From Bacteroidales bacterium (GTDB lineage Bacteria > Bacteroidota > Bacteroidia > Bacteroidales > UBA4417): a stretch of 64,000 nucleotides of DNA. The position numbers and the translations under genes were made by a program. Below, piece by piece: positions 9,173 through 16,080 of the stretch. Each line of letters opens with the position of its first letter. Position 1 is the stretch's first letter. Below the pieces are notes generated by a model that saw only the letters and a list, made by a program, of their open reading frames with translations, was not told where the DNA came from and did not search any database. The stretch lies in contig JADJGZ010000022.1 of NCBI GenBank assembly GCA_016707785.1, forward strand, positions 8,479 to 72,478. Reading direction: 5' to 3'.

Positions 9173-9958
9173 ATGAATAAAATCAGGAAAAGTTTTCAGG
9201 CAATCTTCAGCATTCTCAGAAATCCATATCTCCTTAACCTCGTATTGGAAGATAATGATCGCTGGCAGAATTATTTAAAAAAGAACCACTCACAGACAGG
9301 ACAACTCCCTCAACTGAATTTCCTTGACCTTTTCGGTCCTTTCACCGACAAAGTGGAACCTTTCCTATTCCTGGATGGCGGCTCCCTCCCTACCGATCTT
9401 GCTTTGCTCAGGGCTCTTGCCGGAAAGGTTCAGGCAAAATCGTATTTTGAAATAGGTACCTGGAGGGGTGAAAGCGTTGCAAATGTCAGTCCGGTTGTGG
9501 CTGAGTGTATGACCATGGATCTGCCGGATGAAGAAAAAAGAGCTTTGGGTATGACTGAAGAATATATCCTTCAACATGCGGTTTTATCAAAGCACCTGGC
9601 AAATGTGCAACACCTGAAAGCAAACTCCTTTAGTTTTGATTTCAGCAAGTTGAATAAAAAATTTGACCTGGTCTTTATCGATGGGGATCATCACTATGAG
9701 GGAGTCCTGAATGATACCCGTAAGGTTTTTTCAAATCTGCTGCACGAAAATTCTGTAGTGGTATGGCATGATTATGCTTTTAATCCGGAAAAGGTACGAT
9801 ATGAAGTGTTATCCGCCATCCTCGATGGAACAGATCCCTCGAAACACGGACATCTCTTCCATGTAGCCAATACACTTTGTGCCGTTTATCTGCCAAATTT
9901 CAAGTCACCGGCTAGAAATCAAAAGGTATCTTTCAGGGTCGATTTAACAGTCAAATAG
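9173..9958 (+). CDS. class I SAM-dependent methyltransferase (Methyltransf_24-like)
   Basis: A 261-residue soluble protein. The Rossmann SAM-binding motif is YFEIGTWRGES at about residues 93-103, followed by the acidic-loop segment MTMDLPDEEKRAL, then FDLVFIDGDHHYEGVLNDTR (motif III region, DGDHHYE) and SVVVWHDYAF. This pattern matches the small-molecule methyltransferases often found in polysaccharide clusters (Methyltransf_24). It converges on the flippase gene with a 5-base gap, and that flippase plus the glycosyltransferase beyond suggest a role in decorating a surface glycan. That role is inferred from neighbours only. Confidence 0.8.
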   Translation: MNKIRKSFQAIFSILRNPYLLNLVLEDNDRWQNYLKKNHSQTGQLPQLNFLDLFGPFTDKVEPFLFLDGGSLPTDLALLRALAGKVQAKSYFEIGTWRGESVANVSPVVAECMTMDLPDEEKRALGMTEEYILQHAVLSKHLANVQHLKANSFSFDFSKLNKKFDLVFIDGDHHYEGVLNDTRKVFSNLLHENSVVVWHDYAFNPEKVRYEVLSAILDGTDPSKHGHLFHVANTLCAVYLPNFKSPARNQKVSFRVDLTVK

Positions 9959-9963
9959 AAATT

Positions 9964-11229
9964 CTAAAACAATTTTCGCCAATCTTTCAGCCTGGTAAAA
10001 TCATCCTGGGTTATAAGCAAATCCTTATACCATCCCTGGTATTCCTTTGCAAAGAACCAAAGGAATAACACAGAGGTAAATACATAGGAAATGGAGGTTG
10101 CCAAACCTGCTCCTGAAATACCAAATGAAGGAATGAGCATGAAATACAGCAGAACTGAGATAACCAGGCCTGCGGAAGATATTCGTGTATTTACATAATA
10201 CCGGCCCGTCCCGGAATAATAATGACCGAGTAAAATGGAAAAATTATAAATCAGCACCCCTGGCACCAGCGTCCAGATAACCTGTTTAACCTCTCCAAAC
10301 CCGGGTCCAAAAATAAAACTATAGGCAGAAACCGGCAGCACCAGTAATGGTATCATCAGAATAAGGCTCAAAAGGAATCCAAGTTTGATCAATTTCATGG
10401 TCATACCGGCTGACTTTTCTCTATCATCAGAATTGGCCACCCATGAGTATTGTACCAGTGACATACTCTTTGCAATAAGCCAGATGGACTCAGCTATGGA
10501 AATACCATTACCAAATACACCCACTGCAGCCAACCCTTTATACTCGCCGAGAACATAATAACTAAGCCGGAAACTTAACAGTTGGGTAATGTGCGCTACC
10601 TGGTTCTGAAGGCCATACCTGAACATCTGACTGACAACAGGCAGAAACTGAATAATGGGGAACAATTTCAAGCCTGCTAAATACTCCCTGACCTGGAATG
10701 TACTTATCAGCAAACATAACCCAAGGGAAACATAGAGTGAAATTATATAGGCATTTACCGACATCAAGCCAAACCCCAGGAAAGACACCAGCAGTGAAAT
10801 CACCAGTATTACCGACTGCAACCAGACCAGTTGATTTGATTCTTTGATCCTCTGTTTCCCAATCAGCAAATTGGAATGAATACTCATGAATGAATTGATC
10901 ACAGCCAGTATGCTGATATGTAGAACAAACTCTGCCTCCACCAGTCCTGTGAAGTAAAGGACTATACAGGATGCAACTCCCATGAGCAATGTCCAGGCAT
11001 AGGAAGGGACAAGCAAAAGATAAGCTTCAAAGCGAGGTACCAGGTATACCAATGTTGCCCCACCCACCAGGTTGGAAAAAATAAGGATGAAGCTGATGGT
11101 CGTAATAATAATACTCTGGCTCCCCTTCCCTTCCGGACCAAGATATCTCGATAACAGGACGGCGATCAACAGGTTTATCACAGCTGAAAAAGCCCGGATT
11201 CCGAAAGTATGGATGATCTTTTTCAGCAT
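9964..11229 (-). CDS. Wzx/MATE-type polysaccharide flippase (oligosaccharide flippase family)
   Basis: A 421-residue hydrophobic protein with about 12-14 predicted membrane helices. It opens with the family start pattern LLSRYLGPEGKGSQSIIITT (helix 1-2 loop with a GPxGKG element) and has a later YYSGTGRYYVNTRI segment, both typical of the polysaccharide biosynthesis flippases (PST/Wzx). Such proteins move undecaprenyl-linked oligosaccharide units across the inner membrane. The GT4 glycosyltransferase lies upstream on the same strand beyond a 275-base repeat tract. The two probably belong to one surface-glycan group, though the tract may separate their transcription. Confidence 0.88.
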   Translation of the reverse strand: MLKKIIHTFGIRAFSAVINLLIAVLLSRYLGPEGKGSQSIIITTISFILIFSNLVGGATLVYLVPRFEAYLLLVPSYAWTLLMGVASCIVLYFTGLVEAEFVLHISILAVINSFMSIHSNLLIGKQRIKESNQLVWLQSVILVISLLVSFLGFGLMSVNAYIISLYVSLGLCLLISTFQVREYLAGLKLFPIIQFLPVVSQMFRYGLQNQVAHITQLLSFRLSYYVLGEYKGLAAVGVFGNGISIAESIWLIAKSMSLVQYSWVANSDDREKSAGMTMKLIKLGFLLSLILMIPLLVLPVSAYSFIFGPGFGEVKQVIWTLVPGVLIYNFSILLGHYYSGTGRYYVNTRISSAGLVISVLLYFMLIPSFGISGAGLATSISYVFTSVLFLWFFAKEYQGWYKDLLITQDDFTRLKDWRKLF

Positions 11230-11246
11230 GTCTGATGTCTGATGTT

Positions 11247-11302
11247 GGATGTTTGATGTCGGATGTTTGATGTCGGATGTTTAATGTCGGATGTTTGATG
11301 TC
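11247..11302. repeat. 14-bp tandem repeat, 4 copies, degenerate flanks
   Basis: Four head-to-tail copies of GGATGTTTGATGTC (the third has A for G at base 9). Degenerate related units (GATGTCTGATGTT on the left, GGATTGCGGATGTATGATT on the right) extend the low-complexity tract over about 11229-11395. It sits between two same-strand glycan genes. The 14-base unit is not a multiple of three, so it does not encode a repeat in one frame. Confidence 0.8.
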
Positions 11303-11395
11303 GGATTGCGGATGTATGATTGCGGATTTATAATTGCGGATGTCGGATGTTTGATGTTTTATTTATGATGTTTAATGTATGATTTTGGATTTTGG

Positions 11396-11411
11396 TCCGC
11401 CAACTGGCGGA
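11396..11411. repeat. palindromic element TCCGCC-AACT-GGCGGA
   Basis: A six-base perfect stem (TCCGCC/GGCGGA) with a 4-base loop. The same stem with loop AACC occurs near 15984, so this is a dispersed repeat rather than a chance hairpin. It separates the GATGT-type repeats from the TTTTGCA-type repeats. Confidence 0.7.
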
Positions 11412-11422
11412 TGGCTCTTGGA

Positions 11423-11513
11423 TTTTACATTTTACATTTTACATTTTGCATTTTTCATTTTGTATTTTGCATTTTTCATTTTGCATTTTTCATTTTGCAT
11501 TTTTCATTTTGCA
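11423..11513. repeat. T-rich 7/14-bp repeat (TTTTACA then TTTTGCATTTTTCA)
   Basis: The plus strand starts with TTTTACA units (7 bp) and moves into about four units of TTTTGCATTTTTCA (14 bp), one of which is interrupted (TTTTGTA). On the minus strand it reads as ATG every seven bases. The stop codon of the upstream glycosyltransferase lies inside the first unit, so the array starts at the end of the coding sequence. Arrays of this type are simple-sequence DNA of unknown role. Confidence 0.8.
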
Positions 11514-12691
11514 CTAAGAACCTCCTGGTAAACCTCCCATATCTGCCGTCCGATAACTTCCTGGCTGAAATGATCCAGTGCATATTGCCTGATTTGTTGT
11601 TTATCAAATTCAGCAGGATGATCCAGCATAAATTCAACTTCCCGGAGCAATGCATCTTCATCTTCTGATGGGACCAACCTGCCAAGGCTCAAATGAATAT
11701 GCTCAGCAATGCCTCCTACATTCGTTGAAAGAAAAGGGACACCACAAGCAAAACTTTCAGGTATTACTACCGGCAAATTCTCATATCGGCTGAACATCAA
11801 CTGAAAATCAGCTTGTTGCATCAATTCCGATAATTCTTCATTTTCCCTCAACCCGGTAAAATAGACAAACCGATCCTTAAGGTGCATCTCCTCAGCCAAC
11901 CTAACCAATTTATTATAATGGATCCCTTCTCCAACCATTGTGCAATACCAGTCCTGCCGTTTTGCAGCGAGACGTTTGAGCACTCTCAGAATGCCTGAGA
12001 TATTTTTCTGGTTATCATCAAAACAGGAGACATGCAGAATCATTTTTGACTGAAGTTCATTCTTTTGTTTTGCCGGTTTAAACATATTAATATCGACAAC
12101 GTTGGGAATTACATGGTAATGCTTGTTTGTCAAACCATGCAGTTCCATAGCTCTCTGAAGGTTTTGGGTAACAGGCAGCACTGCAGATGCATTCCTGACA
12201 ATCCTTTTTGTAAGCCATTTTCTGAGAAAGCCCTTGTAGTTATCCATGCCCGGAAGATAGCGGGTCCAGTGTTCGGTGATCACGTATGGAGTTCCTTTGC
12301 TAAACTTTTCAAATAATGCGATAATCCCACAACGGGTTAAAACATTCACATGGATGAGGTCAGGGTGCCAGTTATTCTTTTTAAGTTTCTGAAATCCAAT
12401 TTGATGGGCTCTGAAAAACCTGATAAGATTGATTATTGAGTCAAGAAAAGCAATATTGGTATGACTGGCCCGATAATACACACTAACTTCATGAATATCA
12501 AATTCCTCAGAAACTACTGTTTCATAAGTTGGTGTATCCCTTTCAAAATTCAGGTGTACATAAAGCACTGCGATATCAGCATAATCCTTCACTGACATGG
12601 CATGCCTGCGAATAAACAGTCCGGGCATAGGATCCCTGCGGTTTGGGTACCACCTTGGCAAATAAAGTATCCTTGGTTTTCCTGTCTTCAT
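11504..12691 (-). CDS. GT4-family glycosyltransferase
   Basis: 395 residues from the ATG giving MKTGKPRILYLPRWYPNRRD, the usual GT-B N-terminal strand. The upstream in-frame start adds 17 less likely residues. The C-terminal half holds the donor-binding features of GT4: VIPNVVDINMF, LHVSCFDDNQKNISGILRVL, MVGEGI, and the ExFxxGxP-type motif VVIPESFACGVPFLSTNVGG. Such enzymes add a sugar from a nucleotide-sugar donor to a growing surface glycan at the inner face of the membrane. The last codons (S-A-K-stop) run into a simple repeat array. Confidence 0.9.
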   Translation of the reverse strand: MKTGKPRILYLPRWYPNRRDPMPGLFIRRHAMSVKDYADIAVLYVHLNFERDTPTYETVVSEEFDIHEVSVYYRASHTNIAFLDSIINLIRFFRAHQIGFQKLKKNNWHPDLIHVNVLTRCGIIALFEKFSKGTPYVITEHWTRYLPGMDNYKGFLRKWLTKRIVRNASAVLPVTQNLQRAMELHGLTNKHYHVIPNVVDINMFKPAKQKNELQSKMILHVSCFDDNQKNISGILRVLKRLAAKRQDWYCTMVGEGIHYNKLVRLAEEMHLKDRFVYFTGLRENEELSELMQQADFQLMFSRYENLPVVIPESFACGVPFLSTNVGGIAEHIHLSLGRLVPSEDEDALLREVEFMLDHPAEFDKQQIRQYALDHFSQEVIGRQIWEVYQEVLSAK

Positions 12692-12998
12692 GATTGTAAT
12701 CCTTGCCAAATGTAAAAAATCAATGGATATAAGTGCAATCAATGAGTTAATCCGATCATATTTGACTCTTCAAAGGGAGAAATACATAAATGGTTTACGA
12801 AACTATGGCAGTAGTAAATATTGGCACGTCAATTGATTATAAATGGCAACTTAACATAAAGGTAGTAATCTCCGCACTAAATTTGGCAATAATGTGAAAT
12901 GCTCCATTTAGTTGTTAAAGATTCATATTTACTTACGCCTTAATGTATCTAATAGTATTTTTGTAGCGTTTTAATCAGTCAATTATTGTACATACCAC
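12692..12998. other. intergenic region, 307 bp, divergent promoters
   Basis: AT-rich gap between divergent genes. A TATTTTTG box (TAnnTTTG type) ends 35 bases before the ATG at 12999, without a clear -33 box. I see no gene or RNA structure. Confidence 0.4.
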
Positions 12999-13029
12999 AT
13001 GAAAACAGACTTTAAACGAATTCTAATCC

Positions 13030-14022
13030 TTGCATTTTTTTCAATTTCTCTTTCTTTTTTCTCCAAAAGCAGATGCCCAGGTTACAACTGATACCGTTGT
13101 TTACTGGAAAACAATGGAAGAAGTGATCTCATTAAGAAGTAAGGATCCTAAACCTGTAATGGTATTTTTTAATATGCCAGGCAAGGATACCTGTACAATG
13201 ATGCTTGAGAATATTTTTACAAAAAGAGAGATCTGTACTTATCTGAAGCCTCGTTTTTATCCGGTTATTGTTAATGTTACGGACAGCGCAATCCAATGGT
13301 TAAATGGGAAAACTTATTTTATAAAAAAGGGTGAGCAGATCAACAGTATTGTAACTGAAGTTCTGGGCAAAGAGCCTGTATATCCTTCCTTTTTATTCTT
13401 CAGCAAGGAGAATTCCGGAATTGTGATGAAAGGATATAAAAGCCGGTATGAAATGAGGTCAATCCTGGTGTATTTTGCGGAAGAAATTAACAAGACCACC
13501 CCATTTCATCTGTGGTTTCAATCCTACCAGGTCGCTTATCCTATGATCAATATGGCTAAGATGTTGGAAAACCCAATCAAATGGCATACCCTCAGCGAGG
13601 CTCTGGAACTTCAGAAAAAAGAGCCTAAACTTTTATTCATCAATTGGTATGCCCGTTTAAATGTTGGTTCACAGGTGATGCTTTTCAATGCTTTTGAAAA
13701 TCCAACAGTTGCTGAATACCTGAACAAGAATTTCTATTGTGTACGTCTTGATGCACAAACAAAAGATACCCTGGTGTGGGATAAACCCTATTTTAACCTG
13801 ATGAAACCTGAGAAATTTCATGAACTTGCAACATTACAACTCGGTGATTCTTACAAGTTCCCATCGCTCCTCTTTTTTAGCCCGGATAAGAAAGAAATCT
13901 ACAAACAACAGTCCTACCTGGGACCATTGAACTTCTATGCTTTAATCAATTTTGTAGGTTCAGGCGCCTATAAAACGAAAAAACTGGCCGAATACATCAA
14001 AACCTTTAAGGCCGATATCTAA
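13030..14022 (+). CDS. exported protein with two thioredoxin-like domains, no CxxC; start likely frameshifted
   Basis: The intact frame opens with a TTG and gives 330 residues. A better start is the ATG at 12999, which encodes MKTDFKRILILAFFSISLSFF, a convincing signal peptide, but in another frame. Removing one base from the T7 run (13035-13041) or the T6 run (13055-13060) joins it to SKADAQ, a normal cleavage site. Two thioredoxin-like folds follow, at about residues 35-160 (PVMVFFNMPGKDTC, YPSFLFFSKE) and 195-320 (PKLLFINWYARLNVG, FPSLLFFSPDKK). Neither has the redox CxxC pair, so oxidoreductase activity is unlikely. The role is unknown, perhaps a DUF255-like or chaperone-type domain. Confidence 0.65.
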   Translation: MHFFQFLFLFSPKADAQVTTDTVVYWKTMEEVISLRSKDPKPVMVFFNMPGKDTCTMMLENIFTKREICTYLKPRFYPVIVNVTDSAIQWLNGKTYFIKKGEQINSIVTEVLGKEPVYPSFLFFSKENSGIVMKGYKSRYEMRSILVYFAEEINKTTPFHLWFQSYQVAYPMINMAKMLENPIKWHTLSEALELQKKEPKLLFINWYARLNVGSQVMLFNAFENPTVAEYLNKNFYCVRLDAQTKDTLVWDKPYFNLMKPEKFHELATLQLGDSYKFPSLLFFSPDKKEIYKQQSYLGPLNFYALINFVGSGAYKTKKLAEYIKTFKADI

Positions 14023-14105
14023 AGAATTACAAAAGCCTCAGCGCTTCATTCAAATTTTCTTTCTTCGGGAAATGGTTCATTTATCGGTATCAAACCTTTG
14101 ATATT

Positions 14106-14627
14106 CTATAGCTGACCGGATAGTAAATCTTCAATGAACCTGATGGCATTTTGCTTTCGCATCTCACCCAGGTCGCTTACAATTTTGTAGTTTGCATGGA
14201 TCTCTTTCAGCACAGTTTCATACCTTTTGAATAATTCATCCCGCATCTCCGGATGTTCCCTCAGGGGATCATATTCCCATGGCAGATCAGTATTGCATAG
14301 TAAATAGAGATCGTACCTGTGATTGTACACCTGTTCTAAAATCCAGGGATGAACGGATTGAAATTTCACCTCACTCCAGATTCGGGTTACAATAAAATCC
14401 GTATCGCAAAACAAGATTCCCGATGCATCCAACAATCCTTTTTCCTCTTTTCGGAGTTGTCCTTCAGCAATCTTGAGAATATCATCAAAGCCATATTTTC
14501 CCTTTGATTGCTCCAGGTATTCACGGGCATATTCCGGCACCCAAACTGTCCCATAATGTTCAGCTAACTGCTCAGCCAGCCATGACTTGCCTGTTGATTC
14601 AGGCTCTGTTATCGCGATCCGTAACAT
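14106..14627 (-). CDS. NadR-like ribosylnicotinamide kinase (AAA_28 ATPase), single domain
   Basis: 173 residues from the ATG that overlaps the stop of pnuC (TGATG, one shared base). The P-loop is EPESTGKSWLAEQL near the N-terminus, and an Asp pair (FCDTDF) fits the kinase active site of NadR C-terminal domains. The chain then has VYNHRYDLYLLCNTDLPWEYDPLREHP, a NadR-type lid region. It would phosphorylate nicotinamide riboside to NMN. Unlike enteric NadR it lacks the DNA-binding and adenylyltransferase domains, so NMN must be adenylylated by another enzyme. Coupling to the PnuC transporter by overlap supports metabolic trapping of imported vitamin. Confidence 0.82.
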   Translation of the reverse strand: MLRIAITEPESTGKSWLAEQLAEHYGTVWVPEYAREYLEQSKGKYGFDDILKIAEGQLRKEEKGLLDASGILFCDTDFIVTRIWSEVKFQSVHPWILEQVYNHRYDLYLLCNTDLPWEYDPLREHPEMRDELFKRYETVLKEIHANYKIVSDLGEMRKQNAIRFIEDLLSGQL

Positions 14628-15241
14628 CAGGCCATTGATTTTTTGAAACGTTTTCTCCATTCAATATATCCCATAATGGCCAGAACCAGGAAAACTATAT
14701 ATTGGAATCCTGTGAATGCCAGGCCTTTGTATGCGAACAGCGGAATCACCAAAGCATCCCCGATTATCCAGAAAATCCAGTTCTCTACTTTTTTGATAGC
14801 CATCAACCACATTGCTATAATAAACAAGGCTGTGGTAAATGAATCAAAATCCGGAACAGTACTATCTGTAAAACGTACTAGGACGAATCTTACAATTATA
14901 TAGAAGACCAAAACTGCTACTATGGCATATATCCATTGAATTCTGTTAAGGACCGAGATCGGGAGTTGATGACTTTCGCTATCCTTATGTGTCCATCGAT
15001 ACCATCCATATACACTCATGAGAAAATAAAATGCATTGATACCCATATCAGCATACAAACCGGCATGAAAACACAGGTATACATAAATCAATACATTGAT
15101 AATTCCGGTGGGATAAACCCAGATATTTTCCTTACGGGCATACCAAACACTTAACAAACCAAAAATCACTGCGATGAATTCAGTGAGGGAAGTGTTCAAC
15201 AGATTTTGATAAACCTCGGAAAAGAGGGTAGCTAACTCCAT
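14627..15241 (-). CDS. pnuC: nicotinamide riboside transporter PnuC
   Basis: A 204-residue membrane protein with about seven helices, a typical PnuC length. The start MELATLF was chosen because a short extension upstream (MPYI) adds nothing. Family features are the segment GLLSVWYARKENIWVYPTGI near residue 30, AFYFLMSVYGWYRW near residue 75, and a C-terminal IGDALVIPLFAYKGLAFTGFQY. PnuC carries nicotinamide riboside by facilitated diffusion, made one-way by cytoplasmic phosphorylation. The kinase gene is translationally coupled downstream. No NAD-type riboswitch is seen upstream. Confidence 0.92.
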   Translation of the reverse strand: MELATLFSEVYQNLLNTSLTEFIAVIFGLLSVWYARKENIWVYPTGIINVLIYVYLCFHAGLYADMGINAFYFLMSVYGWYRWTHKDSESHQLPISVLNRIQWIYAIVAVLVFYIIVRFVLVRFTDSTVPDFDSFTTALFIIAMWLMAIKKVENWIFWIIGDALVIPLFAYKGLAFTGFQYIVFLVLAIMGYIEWRKRFKKSMA

Positions 15242-15333
15242 GATATAGGGCAAGAATTGGCAAAGGTAGAAAAGTTCATTGATCCCCAGGACTAAGTATC
15301 AATAGCCAATTCATACGGTTCAAATAAAAGACA

Positions 15334-15363
15334 TTTGCCTGAAGCGGTATTTTAGTAATTTTG
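15334..15363 (+). promoter_or_regulatory. Bacteroidota-type promoter (TTTG N18 TAATTTTG)
   Basis: Both boxes are present: TTTG at 15334-15337 and TAATTTTG at 15356-15363, 18 bases apart, close to the known spacing of the -33 and -7 elements. The lipoprotein ATG is 17 bases after the box, giving a short leader. This is the best complete promoter match in the window. Confidence 0.6.
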
Positions 15364-15380
15364 ACCTAAATCTCTGTTTC

Positions 15381-15944
15381 ATGCTGAAGCCTTATGCATT
15401 CATAGCACTAACACTATTCTTGATTGCCGGATTAAGCAGTTGCCTGACCTGTGAAAAGAAAGAGTACACATTTCAAATGACCGGTGAAAACTCGGGACGA
15501 TTAACCATTCGGTATATCAATATTTTCTCCAACTCTCTTGATTCTGCAGGTGAGCTAAAAGTGGATTATGATGAGCTGATGGATATGTGGTTGAATGGAG
15601 AAAAAATAGAAAGGGATTTTCCTAAAGCCACAAAATTCAAAAAACGGTTATTTGAACAGGATGGGCAACTTTGTGGAGAAGTTGTCATGGAATTCACTGA
15701 TTTATCGGCAGTAAGACTATATCAGCATCATAAACAAGGGCCATTTATGTTTAGTATGGGTGCTGTTAACGATGATGGGGAAAACTTCCAGCAATGCAAC
15801 GGGGAATTCGGGGGTGAACATATGCCTGTGATTTTCTGGCCGGCAGATACCAAAACCATGCGCTTTACAACCATTATTGCACGACCTGATTCGAGCACAG
15901 TAAGCATGCTTGACGCATGGAAACAAAGCTCCAGGGGTAAGTAA
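15381..15944 (+). CDS. hypothetical lipoprotein
   Basis: 187 residues with an SPII signal (MLKPYAFIALTLFLIAGLSSC, Cys21). The mature part starts with a CLTCEKKEY segment, so a second cysteine lies close to the lipid anchor. The rest is mixed alpha/beta with no motif I recognise. One stretch (YDELMDMWLNGEKIERDFP) looks helical and a later one (GGEHMPVIFWPADTKTMRFT) looks like strands. It is a single-gene unit with its own promoter, and a nested inverted repeat lies directly after it. Function unknown. Confidence 0.7.
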   Translation: MLKPYAFIALTLFLIAGLSSCLTCEKKEYTFQMTGENSGRLTIRYINIFSNSLDSAGELKVDYDELMDMWLNGEKIERDFPKATKFKKRLFEQDGQLCGEVVMEFTDLSAVRLYQHHKQGPFMFSMGAVNDDGENFQQCNGEFGGEHMPVIFWPADTKTMRFTTIIARPDSSTVSMLDAWKQSSRGK

Positions 15945-15958
15945 TCCTGCAATCCATT

Positions 15959-16080
15959 TATACCGAATCGTGTAGATTTGCGATCCGCCAACCGGCGGAG
16001 CAATTCCTTCTCCCGGTATAACTCATTCTAAGCAGTTTCCGTCAGCCGACGGATCGCAAACCTGCCAGGCATGAGTATAC
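15959..16080. repeat. nested inverted-repeat element between convergent genes
   Basis: Five pairings fill the whole 122-base convergent gap. TTTGCGATCCG (15977-15987) pairs with CGGATCGCAAA (16050-16060). TCCGCC-AACC-GGCGGA (15984-15999) and CCGTC-AGCC-GACGG (16039-16052) are local hairpins. TATACCG (15959) pairs with CGGTATA (16014). GTATAACTCAT (16016) pairs with ATGAGTATAC (16071) with one bulge. Some pairings exclude others, so alternative folds are possible. The TCCGCC hairpin recurs at 11396. It may act as a terminator for both flanking genes, but there is no T-run. Confidence 0.7.

Noticed and set aside
11375..11685. Open frames in the T-rich tract
   Set aside because: They are simple repeat translations (Phe/His/Cys-rich or Lys/Met-rich) overlapping a clear glycosyltransferase end.
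15717..16003. Minus-strand frames over the lipoprotein gene
   Set aside because: They overlap a gene with a lipobox and a full promoter and run into the inverted-repeat element.
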